From positions 1 through 17,094 of the forward strand of contig CAYZTG010000020.1 of NCBI GenBank assembly GCA_964481475.1: a stretch of 17,094 bases of DNA. The letters run 5' to 3'. Below the pieces are notes generated by a model, which was given only the letters and a program-made list of their open reading frames with translations, was not told the origin of the DNA and ran no database searches. Shown one piece after another: positions 6,592-15,164 of this stretch. Both the position numbers and the translations under genes were made by a program. Source of the stretch: DUQU01 sp964481475. GTDB lineage: Bacteria; Bacillota_I; Bacilli_A; Acholeplasmatales; UBA5453. Each line of letters starts with the position of its first letter. Within the stretch, counting starts at the first letter, position 1.

Positions 6592-7611
6592 ATGAGAAAA
6601 GTACTTGTTACTGGGGCGACTGGCCATGTTGGTAATGTTTTAATTAAATTGTTGAAAAGTGAGGGGTATGATGTTTATGGACTTGTAATGCCCTTTGAGA
6701 GAATTGATTATATTAAAAATGATTGTACGTTATTATACGGCAATATTTTGGATTTAGAAGGACTTAAGTATAATTTTAAAGGAATGGACTATATTATTCA
6801 TACAGCGGGTATTATTGATATTGGTAGTGGTAATAAAAAGAATATTTTTAATGTTAATGTTAATGGGACTTTAAATGTTTTAGAGGCCAGTTTGTTTAAT
6901 CAAATTAAAAGAGTTGTCTATACTTCAAGTGTTCATGCACTTCCAGAACTTAAAGATAATGCTTTAATGGGGGAAATAACTGAGTTTGATCCTAAGTTAG
7001 TTAGAGGGAATTATGCTAAATCAAAAGCTTTAGCTACGAAAAAAGCGCTTGCTTATGCTAAAGAACATGATCTTGACTTAGTGGTGACACTTCTTTCAGG
7101 CGTTATTGGTAGTTATGATTATAAAAACTCCTATATGGGTGAGGTTATTAGAAGTTACTTAAATAATCGTTTACCTGTTTATATTAAAGGTGGCTATAAC
7201 TATGTTGATGTTAAAGATGTTGCTAAGGGAATAATGTTAGCTTTAGAAAAAGGAAAAACACTTGAGAGTTATTTGCTTTCCGGACACTTTATTACTGTTA
7301 AAGAATATTTAGACATAGTTGCTAAAATAACCCATAAGAAGCCATTAAAAAGAGCGATTAACTATCATTTCATGTTAGTTGTTAGTAAGTTTGCAGAACT
7401 CTTTTATATTATATCTAGAAGAAAAATGTTATTTAGCACTTATTCAATAAAAGTTTTAAGAAGTAATGCTAATTTTTCCAATAAAAAAGCAATTAATAAT
7501 CTTGGTTGGGAAATAAGACCTATTGAAGAAACGATTAAAGATATTGTTGATTTTACATTTAAAGAGGATAAAACAATTAAAATAAAATTAAAGAAATTGA
7601 AGAAAGCCTAA
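6592..7611 (+). CDS. NAD(P)-dependent extended SDR (epimerase/dehydratase or reductase)
   Basis: The 339-residue protein has the extended short-chain dehydrogenase layout: TGATGHVG nucleotide-binding loop at 7-14, a DYIIHTAGI strand, TSSVHAL with the catalytic Ser at 112/113, and the YxxxK pair Tyr141-Lys145 in NYAKSK. VDVKDVAKGIMLALEKG in the C-terminal half is the usual motif for this family. It looks most like the dihydroflavonol-4-reductase/3-beta-HSD-like branch that acts on hydroxyl or keto groups of varied small molecules. The substrate cannot be deduced. The C-terminal ~80 residues are basic, with a moderately hydrophobic stretch (YHFMLVVSKFAELFYIISRR) that may touch the membrane. It has its own promoter and follows a terminator, so it is not tightly tied to the acyltransferase upstream. 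Confidence 0.85.
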   Translation: MRKVLVTGATGHVGNVLIKLLKSEGYDVYGLVMPFERIDYIKNDCTLLYGNILDLEGLKYNFKGMDYIIHTAGIIDIGSGNKKNIFNVNVNGTLNVLEASLFNQIKRVVYTSSVHALPELKDNALMGEITEFDPKLVRGNYAKSKALATKKALAYAKEHDLDLVVTLLSGVIGSYDYKNSYMGEVIRSYLNNRLPVYIKGGYNYVDVKDVAKGIMLALEKGKTLESYLLSGHFITVKEYLDIVAKITHKKPLKRAINYHFMLVVSKFAELFYIISRRKMLFSTYSIKVLRSNANFSNKKAINNLGWEIRPIEETIKDIVDFTFKEDKTIKIKLKKLKKA

Positions 7612-7678
7612 GCCTTTAATACCTTTTCTCATTGATTATTTATAATAAATAATGTATTCTTTATTTAGGAGGATGATT

Positions 7679-8398
7679 ATGAAGAAATTTAATGCATTTT
7701 TAACGATTGTGATTGCTTTACTTTCGGTTGCTTCATTGATAGTGAAGTTTTTTATTGATGTCAATTTTGAAAATTTTGATTTTCAAACGGCAGAAGCCAT
7801 TATTGTAATATTGTGTATTAGTTTAGCTATTTTATTTGCTTTAATAGAAAGGAACTATTTAGCTGCCTTAGTTATTTCGCTTATAAAAATTGTTGTTACT
7901 TTTGCTAACGGACTTTTAGTTAACTTAACAAGTATTATTGAAAGTGGTAATTTTGTTTTTAATTTAAGTGAATATTTGGCAATTGCAAACACAGTTATTT
8001 TACTATTATCAATATTTACAATGTTTTCTCTAATAAAACAAAGACAGTTTCACGTTGACAAACCAAAGTTTAAGCTTTTTATTTGGCCTTTTATAGTGAT
8101 GATGTTTTATTCTATTTATCGAAGTTCGGATACTGGATTTATTATTGGTCTAACGGAATTGATAGCCCTTATTTTAGCAGCTCATGTTAGTGAAAGTATC
8201 TTATTTATTGGGGCGATGGTCTTTATTCCTTTAGATTTTACAAAAATGATCTTAGATAAAGCAGTATTTACAACAGCCAATATTGTTGAGTTAGCTGTTG
8301 GAGGGGCCATTTTTATTGTGGCAATAGTAACATTTATCTATAGTTTAGTTAACTGTTTGAAAGATAAAGAAAGTAATTTAGGAAGAATAGTCGAGTGA
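7679..8398 (+). CDS. polytopic membrane protein of unknown function
   Basis: This 239-residue protein is mostly hydrophobic, with about seven or eight predicted membrane segments near residues 7-26, 38-57, 61-83, 99-119, 132-147, 153-186 (one or two) and 202-224, and a charged tail KDKESNLGRIVE. I do not recognise the family. The ATG at 7679 is chosen because AGGAGG (7667-7672) is 6 nt upstream; in-frame ATGs at 7652 and 7673 lie before or against that site. A TATAAT at 7641-7646 may be its -10. Its TGA overlaps the GTG start of the malic enzyme gene, so the two are translationally coupled. A role in organic acid transport would suit that neighbour, but it does not look like the usual malate permeases. 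This is a guess from context only. Confidence 0.7.
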   Translation: MKKFNAFLTIVIALLSVASLIVKFFIDVNFENFDFQTAEAIIVILCISLAILFALIERNYLAALVISLIKIVVTFANGLLVNLTSIIESGNFVFNLSEYLAIANTVILLLSIFTMFSLIKQRQFHVDKPKFKLFIWPFIVMMFYSIYRSSDTGFIIGLTELIALILAAHVSESILFIGAMVFIPLDFTKMILDKAVFTTANIVELAVGGAIFIVAIVTFIYSLVNCLKDKESNLGRIVE

Positions 8399-9561
8399 GT
8401 ATAAAAGAACAATCATTAAAAAAACATTATGAGTGGAAAGGAAAGATTTCTACTCATGTTAAGTCACCAATAGAAAGTAATCAAGATTTGATGTTAGCCT
8501 ATACGCCAGGTGTAGCAGAAGCATGCTTAGTTATTGAGGAGAACAAAAGTAAATCCTTTGAACTAACTGGTAGAGGAAACTTAGTTGCTGTGATTACTGA
8601 TGGTTCTGCAGTGTTAGGTTTAGGAAATATTGGTCCAGAAGCAGCAATGCCTGTAATGGAAGGAAAATGCGCAATTTTCAAAAGATTTGCCGATGTCGAT
8701 TGTGTTCCCATTAGTCTTAATACTCAAGATGTTGATGAAATCATTAAAACAATTAAATATTTAGAACCAAGTTTTGGGGGAATTAATTTAGAAGATATTA
8801 AAGCACCTAATTGTTTTATTATTGAAAAAGCACTCAAGGAAAACTTAAATATCCCTGTGTTTCATGATGATCAACATGGGACTGCGATCGTTGTTGGAGC
8901 CGCTTTAATTAATTCCCTTAAATAAGTTGATAAATTATTAGCAGATGTTAAAGTTACAATTAATGGTGCTGGGGCAGCTGGAATTGCGATTGCCAAGTTT
9001 TTAATTGAGCTTGGTGTTAAAAACATTATTATGGTTGACCGTCATGGTATTTTAGCTAGAGACCAAAAACAAGATAATATTGCTAAAGATGAAATCGCAT
9101 CATTAACTAATAAAGAAATGCTTAAAGGCACTTTAAGCGACGCTATGACTAATAGTGATGTCTTTATTGGTGTTAGTGCTGGTAATGTTGTTAGTGAAGA
9201 AATGGTTCAGTTAATGAATAAAGATGCAATCGTTTTTGCCTTAGCTAATCCTATACCAGAAATCACACCAACCCTAGCGAAAAAAGCTGGAGCAAAAATT
9301 GTTGGTAGTGGTAGTAACTTATATGAAAATCAAATTAATAATGCTTTAGTTTTTCCTGGTTTATTTAAAGGAACATTTGCAGCTAAAGCTACTGAAATTA
9401 CTGCAAATATGATGGTAGCGAGTGCTTATGCAATTGCTAATTATGTAAAAGAGTTAAAAGTAGAGCAAATTATGCCATCAATTTTAGATGACAATGTCCA
9501 TAAGGCAGTTATTGATGCAGTTTATCATCAAGCTCTTAAAGATGGTGTAGGACGAAAATAA
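8395..9561 (+). pseudogene. NAD(P)-dependent malic enzyme interrupted by an in-frame TAA
   Basis: Malic enzyme converts malate to pyruvate and CO2 with reduction of NAD(P). The frame from GTG 8395 to TAA 9561 spans 388 codons, the usual bacterial length, and is collinear with the family apart from TAA at 8923-8925 (codon 177). The N-terminal malic domain (1-176) keeps YTPGVAEAC with Tyr36, MEGKCAIFKRFAD with Lys91, NLEDIKAP with Glu133/Asp134 and FHDDQHGTA with Asp158/159. The second half keeps the Rossmann GAGAAG at 191-196, VGVSAGNV-like GVSAGNV and ALANPIPEITP. Relatives usually read NALKL at this point, so TAA most simply replaces a Leu TTA codon by one T-to-A change. No second start with a ribosome binding site lies before GAGAAG; the next ATG (9031) is beyond it. 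All other residues look intact, so the lesion is recent, a sequencing error, or read through. GTG 8395 overlaps the upstream TGA; AGGA at 8380-8383 is the likely ribosome site. Confidence 0.85.
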
Positions 9562-9583
9562 ATTAGTGAAATGACTTAAATAA

Positions 9584-9612
9584 AAAAACCAGATTTCGAA
9601 AATCTGGTTTTT
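9584..9612. terminator. bidirectional terminator between malic enzyme and tetR
   Basis: A 13-bp perfect stem (9584-9596 with 9600-9612; core ACCAGATTT/AAATCTGGT) has a CGA loop, with A runs on the left and T runs on the right. It can end transcription of the plus-strand malic enzyme gene and of the convergent minus-strand tetR gene. Confidence 0.88.
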
Positions 9613-9630
9613 ATTATGGGAATTAAAGTT

Positions 9631-10242
9631 TTAGACAAAGACAATCTTTTTGAGTTCGGAAAAATAGGAAAGACGATGTTTTTCAACAGCATCACTATTT
9701 TTGCCATCAGGATCAAAAAAAGATGCCCAACCGCTAAAACTTAAAAAGAAGGGGACAACAAATGAAGAAAATAAAATAATATATTTAGAAAATAAAACAT
9801 CATCACTAACATCTGGTAAAGAATAAGCAAGGTGAGTAGTAACAACCTTAATAAATTCTTTATCAGTAATAAATAATTCAATTAAAATGTTTGCTGCTTT
9901 ACTTTGATTAGCTAATTGTAAGAAAGAATAGTTAATTATTCCAGCATTAGCTTCGGCAAACTCAAAAACAATATCAAACATCGCATAAATTGTCTCTTCA
10001 AAGTTAACTGTTGCAATATCAATGTTTGCAATCGAAGAGAGTATTTTAGTTCTAAGATCATTAATTACTTCTTTAATGACTATTTCAATTAAATTATCTT
10101 TAGAACCGAAATGATAGTTAATTGCGGCAACATTAACAAAGGCTTTACTAGAAATCTCTTTAATAGTAACGTTACCTTGTTTTATTAATAATTCTTTAGT
10201 TGTTTTAATAATAACGTCTTTAATGTCATTTTGTTTATCCAT
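9631..10242 (-). CDS. TetR/AcrR-family transcriptional regulator
   Basis: The 203-residue protein has the TetR N-terminal helix-turn-helix: an IIKTTKELLIKQG first helix, TIKEISSKAFVNVAAINYHFGSKDNL at about 26-51, then the long linker helix. The remainder is a helical ligand-binding domain without a recognisable subtype. AGGAGGG stands 5 nt before the ATG on the minus strand. It is divergent from the MMPL exporter gene, the standard arrangement for a local repressor of an efflux operon. The ligand is probably a substrate of that exporter or a membrane-active compound (inference). The gene ends just past the shared bidirectional terminator. Confidence 0.9.
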   Translation of the reverse strand: MDKQNDIKDVIIKTTKELLIKQGNVTIKEISSKAFVNVAAINYHFGSKDNLIEIVIKEVINDLRTKILSSIANIDIATVNFEETIYAMFDIVFEFAEANAGIINYSFLQLANQSKAANILIELFITDKEFIKVVTTHLAYSLPDVSDDVLFSKYIILFSSFVVPFFLSFSGWASFFDPDGKNSDAVEKHRLSYFSELKKIVFV

Positions 10243-10297
10243 AAGTCCCTCCTAAATGGTATTTAAAATTATGATTAAAATGCTTTTTCAATTAACA

Positions 10298-10321
10298 TTT
10301 ATAGTGTAATTTTACCATAAA
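10298..10321. promoter_or_regulatory. imperfect palindrome over the tetR -10 box (candidate operator)
   Basis: The 12-nt half sites TTTATAGTGTAA and TTTTACCATAAA agree at 9 of 12 positions when one is reversed and complemented. The element covers the likely tetR -10 box and would suit autoregulation. It is AT-rich, so chance symmetry is possible. Confidence 0.3.
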
Positions 10322-10337
10322 TAAAGTATATTGTAAA
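10309..10337 (-). promoter_or_regulatory. promoter of the tetR gene
   Basis: Read on the minus strand, TTTACA (10337-10332) and TAAAAT (10314-10309) are separated by 17 nt, matching the consensus at 5 of 6 positions each. The start codon is 66 nt downstream. Confidence 0.55.
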
Positions 10338-10358
10338 TATAAGTTTTAAATGTATGTT
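10331..10358 (+). promoter_or_regulatory. possible promoter of the MMPL-lipoprotein operon
   Basis: TTGTAA (10331-10336) and TATGTT (10353-10358) are 16 nt apart, a modest match. The -10 overlaps the ATGTTTGAAACAT palindrome, as expected for a TetR-repressed promoter, and the region overlaps the opposed tetR -35. Confidence 0.3.
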
Positions 10359-10372
10359 TGAAACATCTGTTT
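10354..10372. promoter_or_regulatory. palindromic element before the MMPL gene (candidate TetR operator)
   Basis: ATGTTT-G-AAACAT is a perfect inverted repeat (10354-10366), followed by TC and another TGTTT, giving TGTTT, AAACA, TGTTT in alternating orientation. It ends directly before AGGAGG (10373-10378), so a bound repressor would block the promoter or the leader. Confidence 0.45.
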
Positions 10373-10383
10373 AGGAGGAAAAA

Positions 10384-12462
10384 ATGAGACTATTAGTAAA
10401 AGGGAAAGGGAGATATATTACAATTGCTGTTTTTACTGTTTTAGCGATTATTTCAGCCATCTTGATGGGATTAGTAAAAACTAATTATGATATGACAAAA
10501 TATTTGCCTGATAACTCAAATACTAAAAAATCATTAGAGTTAATGACTGAGGAGTTTGGCCAAACATCTATGATTCAATTGATGACAACTAATGTTAATC
10601 TTATTGAAGCTAATGATTTTGTAGTAGAGATTACTAAGTTACCGACAATAAAGTCAGTTGTTTGGCTTGGCGTAATGGCTGATATAAGTGTTCCTATTGA
10701 ACATATGGATCAAGAAGTAATTAAGGATTTTTATCATGAGGGAAAATTATTATATACAATTGAGTTTAATTTAGATGACTATGCCATTGAAATCGGAACT
10801 GATATTAATCATATTAAAGAGACTGCCAAAGCGATGGGAATTGAAGTTTATATGAGAGGTGCTGCCGTTAATAATAAATCCAATCGTGACAAAGTCAATA
10901 ATGAAATGTTTTGGATTTTTGTTTTAGCAGTTCCAATTGCAATTGCAATTTTATTTATCGCTTCTAAATCTTGGTTTGAACCAATTATTGTCTTAATAAA
11001 TTTAGGGATTTCAATACTAATTAATATGGGTACTAATTTTATTCAAGGAGAAATATCATATATTACTTTAGCAATCACTAGTGTTCTACAGATGGCAATG
11101 AGTTTAGATTTTTCTTTATTTTTAATCCATCGTTATTATGAAGAAAGAGAAAATAATAATAAAGTTGATGCAATCGTAAAAAGTACAAAAGCAGCCTTCA
11201 AAAGTGTGACAGCATCAGCATTAACAACTATTTTTGGATTTTTAGCTTTAATTGTGATGCAGTACCGAATTGGTTTTGATATTGGCGTTTCTTTAGCTAA
11301 AGCTATTTTAATTAGTTATCTAGTAACAATGATTCTCTTACCAGTAATAATTGTTGTTTTAGATAAGCCTTTGATGAAGTTGAAAAGAAACAAAGCAGAG
11401 GGAAGTAAATCACCTATTATTAAGTTTATTTATAAATATAGAGTAGTATTAACGATTTTTATAGTCGCCTTTGGTAGTTTTATGTTTTATACCCAAACTA
11501 AAACCAATTATATTTATGGAGATCTAATTTTAGAAGATTATAATGATCAAGCATTTTTAGATGAACTTGCAATTAAAGAAGAGTTTGGTTCTTTTCAACC
11601 GGTTGTAGTATTGTACCGTCATGAGGATAAACAGCAAGCTATTACGTTAGCAGAAGAGTTAATGAAGATCCCAGAAGTTACCCAAATTCAAAGTTTGGTG
11701 ACTAGTGTTGATCCCACACTTCCGGAAAACATTATTCCCCAAGAGGCTTTAGACCAGTTTAAAGGAATAAACTACTCAAGAATGATTATAATGCTTGATG
11801 TTCATGATGAAGACGAAAGAATGTATGAATTAAGTGAGACATTGACAAACTTAGTCTATGATACTCTTCCTAATGAACCTCATTTATTAGGTGTTGTAGT
11901 TTCAATAGAAGAGATTAAAACATCAGTCACAAATGATGGTCTCTTTGTGCAATTGTTATCAGCACTTATTATCGCCGTCGTGATTGGAATTTTGTTTAAA
12001 TCGGCAATCATTCCAGTTTTATTAGTAATATTAATTGAAATATCGATTTGGACGAATATCTCCTTTTCAGTTTATAGTGGAGGAACGTTAGTTTATATTG
12101 GTTATTTAGTTGTTTCTAGTTTACAACTTGGAGCAACAATCGATTATGCAGTCTTACTTACAAGTAGGTATCAGGAATTTAGAGAAACATTAACTCCTAA
12201 GGAGGCAATGTTTGAAGCTTTTAGTAAGTCCTGGCCAACTATTATTGTATCTGGGCTAGTCTTAGCAGCAGCCGGATTTGTAGTTTATTTTGTTTCTAAG
12301 TTAGGGATAATTAAAGAAATTGGGATGTTAATTGGTAGAGGGGCCTTAATCTCAGGAGCATTTGTTTTGGTTATTTTACCAGCAATTTTACTAATATTTG
12401 ATAAATTAATTTTGAAATTAACTTTTAATAAAAGGAGGGAAAAATCTAATGAAAAAATTTAA
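10384..12462 (+). CDS. MMPL/RND-family exporter
   Basis: The 692-residue protein has the duplicated RND/MMPL layout: TM1 at about 11-31, an extracytoplasmic loop (about 32-174), a bundle of five TMs (about 175-330), then TM7 near 350-368, a second loop (about 370-510) and a final five-TM bundle to about 670, with a basic cytoplasmic tail. The membrane acidic positions expected to carry the proton relay are present: Asp242-Phe243 in AMSLDFSLFLIHRYYEE and Asp587-Tyr588 in GATIDYAVLLTSRYQEF. The usual partner of Asp is Tyr, so Phe243 in the first repeat is a small deviation. Family members move lipids, lipopeptides or hydrophobic drugs using the proton gradient. AGGAGG is 5 nt before the ATG. 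The stop lies within the lipoprotein gene downstream. The substrate is unknown. Confidence 0.9.
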   Translation: MRLLVKGKGRYITIAVFTVLAIISAILMGLVKTNYDMTKYLPDNSNTKKSLELMTEEFGQTSMIQLMTTNVNLIEANDFVVEITKLPTIKSVVWLGVMADISVPIEHMDQEVIKDFYHEGKLLYTIEFNLDDYAIEIGTDINHIKETAKAMGIEVYMRGAAVNNKSNRDKVNNEMFWIFVLAVPIAIAILFIASKSWFEPIIVLINLGISILINMGTNFIQGEISYITLAITSVLQMAMSLDFSLFLIHRYYEERENNNKVDAIVKSTKAAFKSVTASALTTIFGFLALIVMQYRIGFDIGVSLAKAILISYLVTMILLPVIIVVLDKPLMKLKRNKAEGSKSPIIKFIYKYRVVLTIFIVAFGSFMFYTQTKTNYIYGDLILEDYNDQAFLDELAIKEEFGSFQPVVVLYRHEDKQQAITLAEELMKIPEVTQIQSLVTSVDPTLPENIIPQEALDQFKGINYSRMIIMLDVHDEDERMYELSETLTNLVYDTLPNEPHLLGVVVSIEEIKTSVTNDGLFVQLLSALIIAVVIGILFKSAIIPVLLVILIEISIWTNISFSVYSGGTLVYIGYLVVSSLQLGATIDYAVLLTSRYQEFRETLTPKEAMFEAFSKSWPTIIVSGLVLAAAGFVVYFVSKLGIIKEIGMLIGRGALISGAFVLVILPAILLIFDKLILKLTFNKRREKSNEKI

Positions 12463-14401
12463 AAAAATAGCGCTTTTCAGTTTATTGTTACTTAGTTTAG
12501 GCTTAGTTAGTTGTGTAGATAAGAAGCCTGATGAAAATGGTGATGGGACAAATAATGATATTTTGTTACCTGACAAAGAAAATCCAGTAATTTCTGCAAA
12601 AGAAGAAATCATTTATGTGAATATTAAGCAAAATGGTGTTGTTGAAAATATTCAAGCATCGAATAAAATAAAAGATACAGAATTTAAATATTATGAAGAT
12701 TATGGAGTGTTTTTAAATGAAGGAAACTTAAATATTTCTTCTAATAAAGGAGAGATAATTATTGAAGAAAATAGAGCTTTAATACCTTCGTTAAGTAGTC
12801 TGAAAAACTTTTATTATATTTTGTCATTAGATAAAGATTATTATGAGGAAAAACTCCCCTTTAATATCGATTTTGAATATCAATTGGATGGCAAGGTAGT
12901 TGGTTATAGTGAGTTGATTGGTGCTAGTGGAATAGTAGATATGAAAATCAAGTTTACCGTAAATGAAGCAGCTGATGATTACTATAAATCAATGTTTGGA
13001 GCTCAAGTTCAAATTCCTTTTAATAGTGAAAAAGTTGAGATAATTGAGGCTGAAAACGTTTTAACAAAAGTGGTAGTTGCCAAAACAATTACTTTAGCGT
13101 ATATGGCTATGTTAGGACAAAATCAAGAAATAAATCTAAAGCTTAAGGTTAATGATTTTGGGTTTGACGGTATCCAAGCAACTTATCAAGAATTTAGTAT
13201 TTCAGATTTGCTTAAGAGCTTTATAAACTTAGAAGATTTTGACTTGAGTCAAATTGACGAGCTTAGAGGGGGAGTCGATTTAATAATTGCTGAATTTTCT
13301 AATGCAAAACTTCAAACAGATCAATTGTTTTGGGGATTGTCATTGCTGACAGAAGAAAATCTTAGAGCACTTCTTAATGTTGAAAAATTCTCTGAGTTAA
13401 GTGGTTTAATAGAAGCTCTTAATAGTAGTAGTTTTGGACAAGGTTTACGTCTACCTGCACAAGCTGTTAAGTATGTTGGTATTACTAATCGTGATCAATA
13501 TGTTAATAAGTACAATAACTTTCAAGTTAAGGTAACTAACGATATTACAAACATTACGAAGTCTTACGAAAGACTAATGATTGCTCTTGACCAAATTGAG
13601 CAATTAATTAATGACTTAGACACTATAAACGGTTATGCAACTAAGTATTTAAAATTTGAAGATATTATTAGTGATTTAAGCTTAATAAGAAAGGAAATAT
13701 CTAAAATTGGCACTAACCTTAGTCTTGAAGACATTATTTCTAATAAAGACCAACTTGTGCTATCGTTTAAAACAATCGGTGAGTTAAATGATAAGATTAA
13801 AGTTTCTTTTCAAACACTAATTATGGAGATGTCAACATTACCTTATCATGTTTCAAAACTTTCTTGCTTATTTGATTTAATTAAGGAATTAGGTTACTTT
13901 GTTGATTATGCAGTTAGTTTGGATAATAACTTAACAGATTTAGTAAAGGAAATTAAACTAGATCAACAAGCGAGTATTTTTAGTTCCTTATATGAGTCTG
14001 GACTTAATCAATTTGTGAATGGGCTTGAAAATGGTGATGGCGAAAACCCAGGTCTACTTGAAGCTTTAAAACTAATCATTAGTGAAATGGGCGTCATCAA
14101 AGATTTAGGCGAATTAGACCAATTATTATTGTTACTGGAAGAAGATGAAATAACAAAAAGAAGGTTAATTGATGATGTTTTAAGAGGCTTTATTGAAATG
14201 AATAAAGCATTAACATTAGCCCAAGAAGGTCAAACAATGAGCTTTTATGATGGTTTATCATTAATTGCTTATATGGGTAGTTTACTTGAAGAACTTCCTG
14301 ATTTAGGATTAAATTCTAATTTGGAAAAAACTTCCTTTTTAAGTGAATTAAATTTACCGCCTATTTATACACAATTTATCGTTAAACAGCAACCTTTCTA
14401 A
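12449..14401 (+). CDS. large lipoprotein partner of the MMPL exporter
   Basis: The 650-residue product begins with a lipoprotein signal, MKKFKKIALFSLLLLSLGLVSC, with lipobox LVSC and lipid attachment expected at Cys22. An acidic linker (about 23-45, DKKPDENGDGTNND) follows. Residues 50-230 are beta-rich, starting EEIIYVNIKQNGVVENI; similar segments occur in YhgE/Pip-type and MMPL-neighbouring proteins of Bacillota. Residues 235-620 are strongly helical with Leu/Ile heptad-like spacing, suggesting long coiled or helical bundles. Its ATG overlaps the exporter gene by 14 nt, with AGGAGG (12433-12438) inside the exporter reading frame, so both proteins are probably made in fixed ratio and act together on the outer face of the membrane. 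A role as an adaptor or substrate-handling protein is inferred from this linkage; I do not recognise a named family over the full length. Confidence 0.8.
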   Translation: MKKFKKIALFSLLLLSLGLVSCVDKKPDENGDGTNNDILLPDKENPVISAKEEIIYVNIKQNGVVENIQASNKIKDTEFKYYEDYGVFLNEGNLNISSNKGEIIIEENRALIPSLSSLKNFYYILSLDKDYYEEKLPFNIDFEYQLDGKVVGYSELIGASGIVDMKIKFTVNEAADDYYKSMFGAQVQIPFNSEKVEIIEAENVLTKVVVAKTITLAYMAMLGQNQEINLKLKVNDFGFDGIQATYQEFSISDLLKSFINLEDFDLSQIDELRGGVDLIIAEFSNAKLQTDQLFWGLSLLTEENLRALLNVEKFSELSGLIEALNSSSFGQGLRLPAQAVKYVGITNRDQYVNKYNNFQVKVTNDITNITKSYERLMIALDQIEQLINDLDTINGYATKYLKFEDIISDLSLIRKEISKIGTNLSLEDIISNKDQLVLSFKTIGELNDKIKVSFQTLIMEMSTLPYHVSKLSCLFDLIKELGYFVDYAVSLDNNLTDLVKEIKLDQQASIFSSLYESGLNQFVNGLENGDGENPGLLEALKLIISEMGVIKDLGELDQLLLLLEEDEITKRRLIDDVLRGFIEMNKALTLAQEGQTMSFYDGLSLIAYMGSLLEELPDLGLNSNLEKTSFLSELNLPPIYTQFIVKQQPF

Positions 14402-14427
14402 GTGCTTATAATAAATAAAAAAAGAAA

Positions 14428-14455
14428 AAAAGAGCAATTTGTGCTCTTTTATTTT
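14428..14455. terminator. bidirectional terminator between the lipoprotein and lemA genes
   Basis: AAAAGAGCA (14428-14436) pairs perfectly with TGCTCTTTT (14442-14450) around an ATTTG loop, with A runs before and T runs after. It serves the converging lipoprotein gene and the minus-strand lemA operon. Confidence 0.85.
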
Positions 14456-14469
14456 TTGTTTGATGAAAT

Positions 14470-15135
14470 TTAAAAGAATGTTTCTCTAGCTCTTTCTTTT
14501 GTTTCTCGTGAAGCACTAAAAGGAATTCTTGTTGTGTAACCAGCTTTAGCTGCAACAATCATTTTTGTTGGCCAAGCGAAGATATCTGAGTTCCATCTTA
14601 AAACGGTATCATTATAAACTTCTCTAGCAGCTGTTATTTCACGTTGTAAATAACTATTTTGTTGCATTGCATCAGCTAAAGATTGGTGAGCCTTAAGATC
14701 AGGATAAGCTTCAAAAGCAATTCTAACATTGTTAAGAGTAGCATCTAATTCACCAGCAACATCATTACGGTTTTCATCGTTTGGATGGACACCGCCTCTA
14801 AATTGAGCTACAGACTTCATTACATCCTTATCTAGATCAATAGACTTCTCAACAATACCTACAACGTTTTGTAAAATAATTACTCTTTGTTCCAAATAGT
14901 TATCAATTTGGGAGGCATTGTGTTGAATTTTTTGTTGTAATGCTCTTAAATATTCTTTAGCTTTAATTTTCATAAATAAGAAAATCAAACCAGGGATAAT
15001 TGCTAATACCCATAAAATAATCTCAAATATTAATGATCCAACTCCCACTTTAACGGGAATTTGTTGGTGAATAACATTAATATCTCTACCTTCTTTATTA
15101 ACTACGCCAGTTAATTCATCTAATTCATTTGCCAT
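14470..15135 (-). CDS. lemA: LemA family membrane protein
   Basis: The 221-residue protein has one membrane segment at about 32-55 (SLIFEIILWVLAIIPGLIFLF) followed by the helical LemA domain. Family landmarks are QRVIILQNVVGIV, REVYNDTVLRWNSDIFAWP and a final AAKAGYTTRIPFSAS, which correspond to the conserved helices of LemA. The 30-residue hydrophilic N-terminus before the TM is longer than in most LemA proteins. AGGAGG is 8 nt before the ATG on the minus strand. It is the second gene of a two-gene operon, 29 nt after the 593-residue membrane protein. LemA proteins are widespread but their cellular role is not settled. Confidence 0.9.
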   Translation of the reverse strand: MANELDELTGVVNKEGRDINVIHQQIPVKVGVGSLIFEIILWVLAIIPGLIFLFMKIKAKEYLRALQQKIQHNASQIDNYLEQRVIILQNVVGIVEKSIDLDKDVMKSVAQFRGGVHPNDENRNDVAGELDATLNNVRIAFEAYPDLKAHQSLADAMQQNSYLQREITAAREVYNDTVLRWNSDIFAWPTKMIVAAKAGYTTRIPFSASRETKERARETFF

Positions 15136-15164
15136 ATTTATATCCTCCTAACAAAATCATTATA

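Noticed and set aside
8499..8711. Minus-strand open frame opposite the malic enzyme gene
   Set aside because: It mirrors conserved malic-domain codons and has no independent support.
9031..9561. Separate protein starting at the ATG at 9031 as a stand-alone NAD-binding domain
   Set aside because: That ATG is after the GAGAAG loop, so the product would lack the nucleotide-binding start of the Rossmann fold, and no ribosome binding site precedes it. It is better read as the second half of the interrupted malic enzyme.
12418..12612. Minus-strand open frame across the MMPL/lipoprotein overlap
   Set aside because: No start signal and it lies opposite two well-supported genes.
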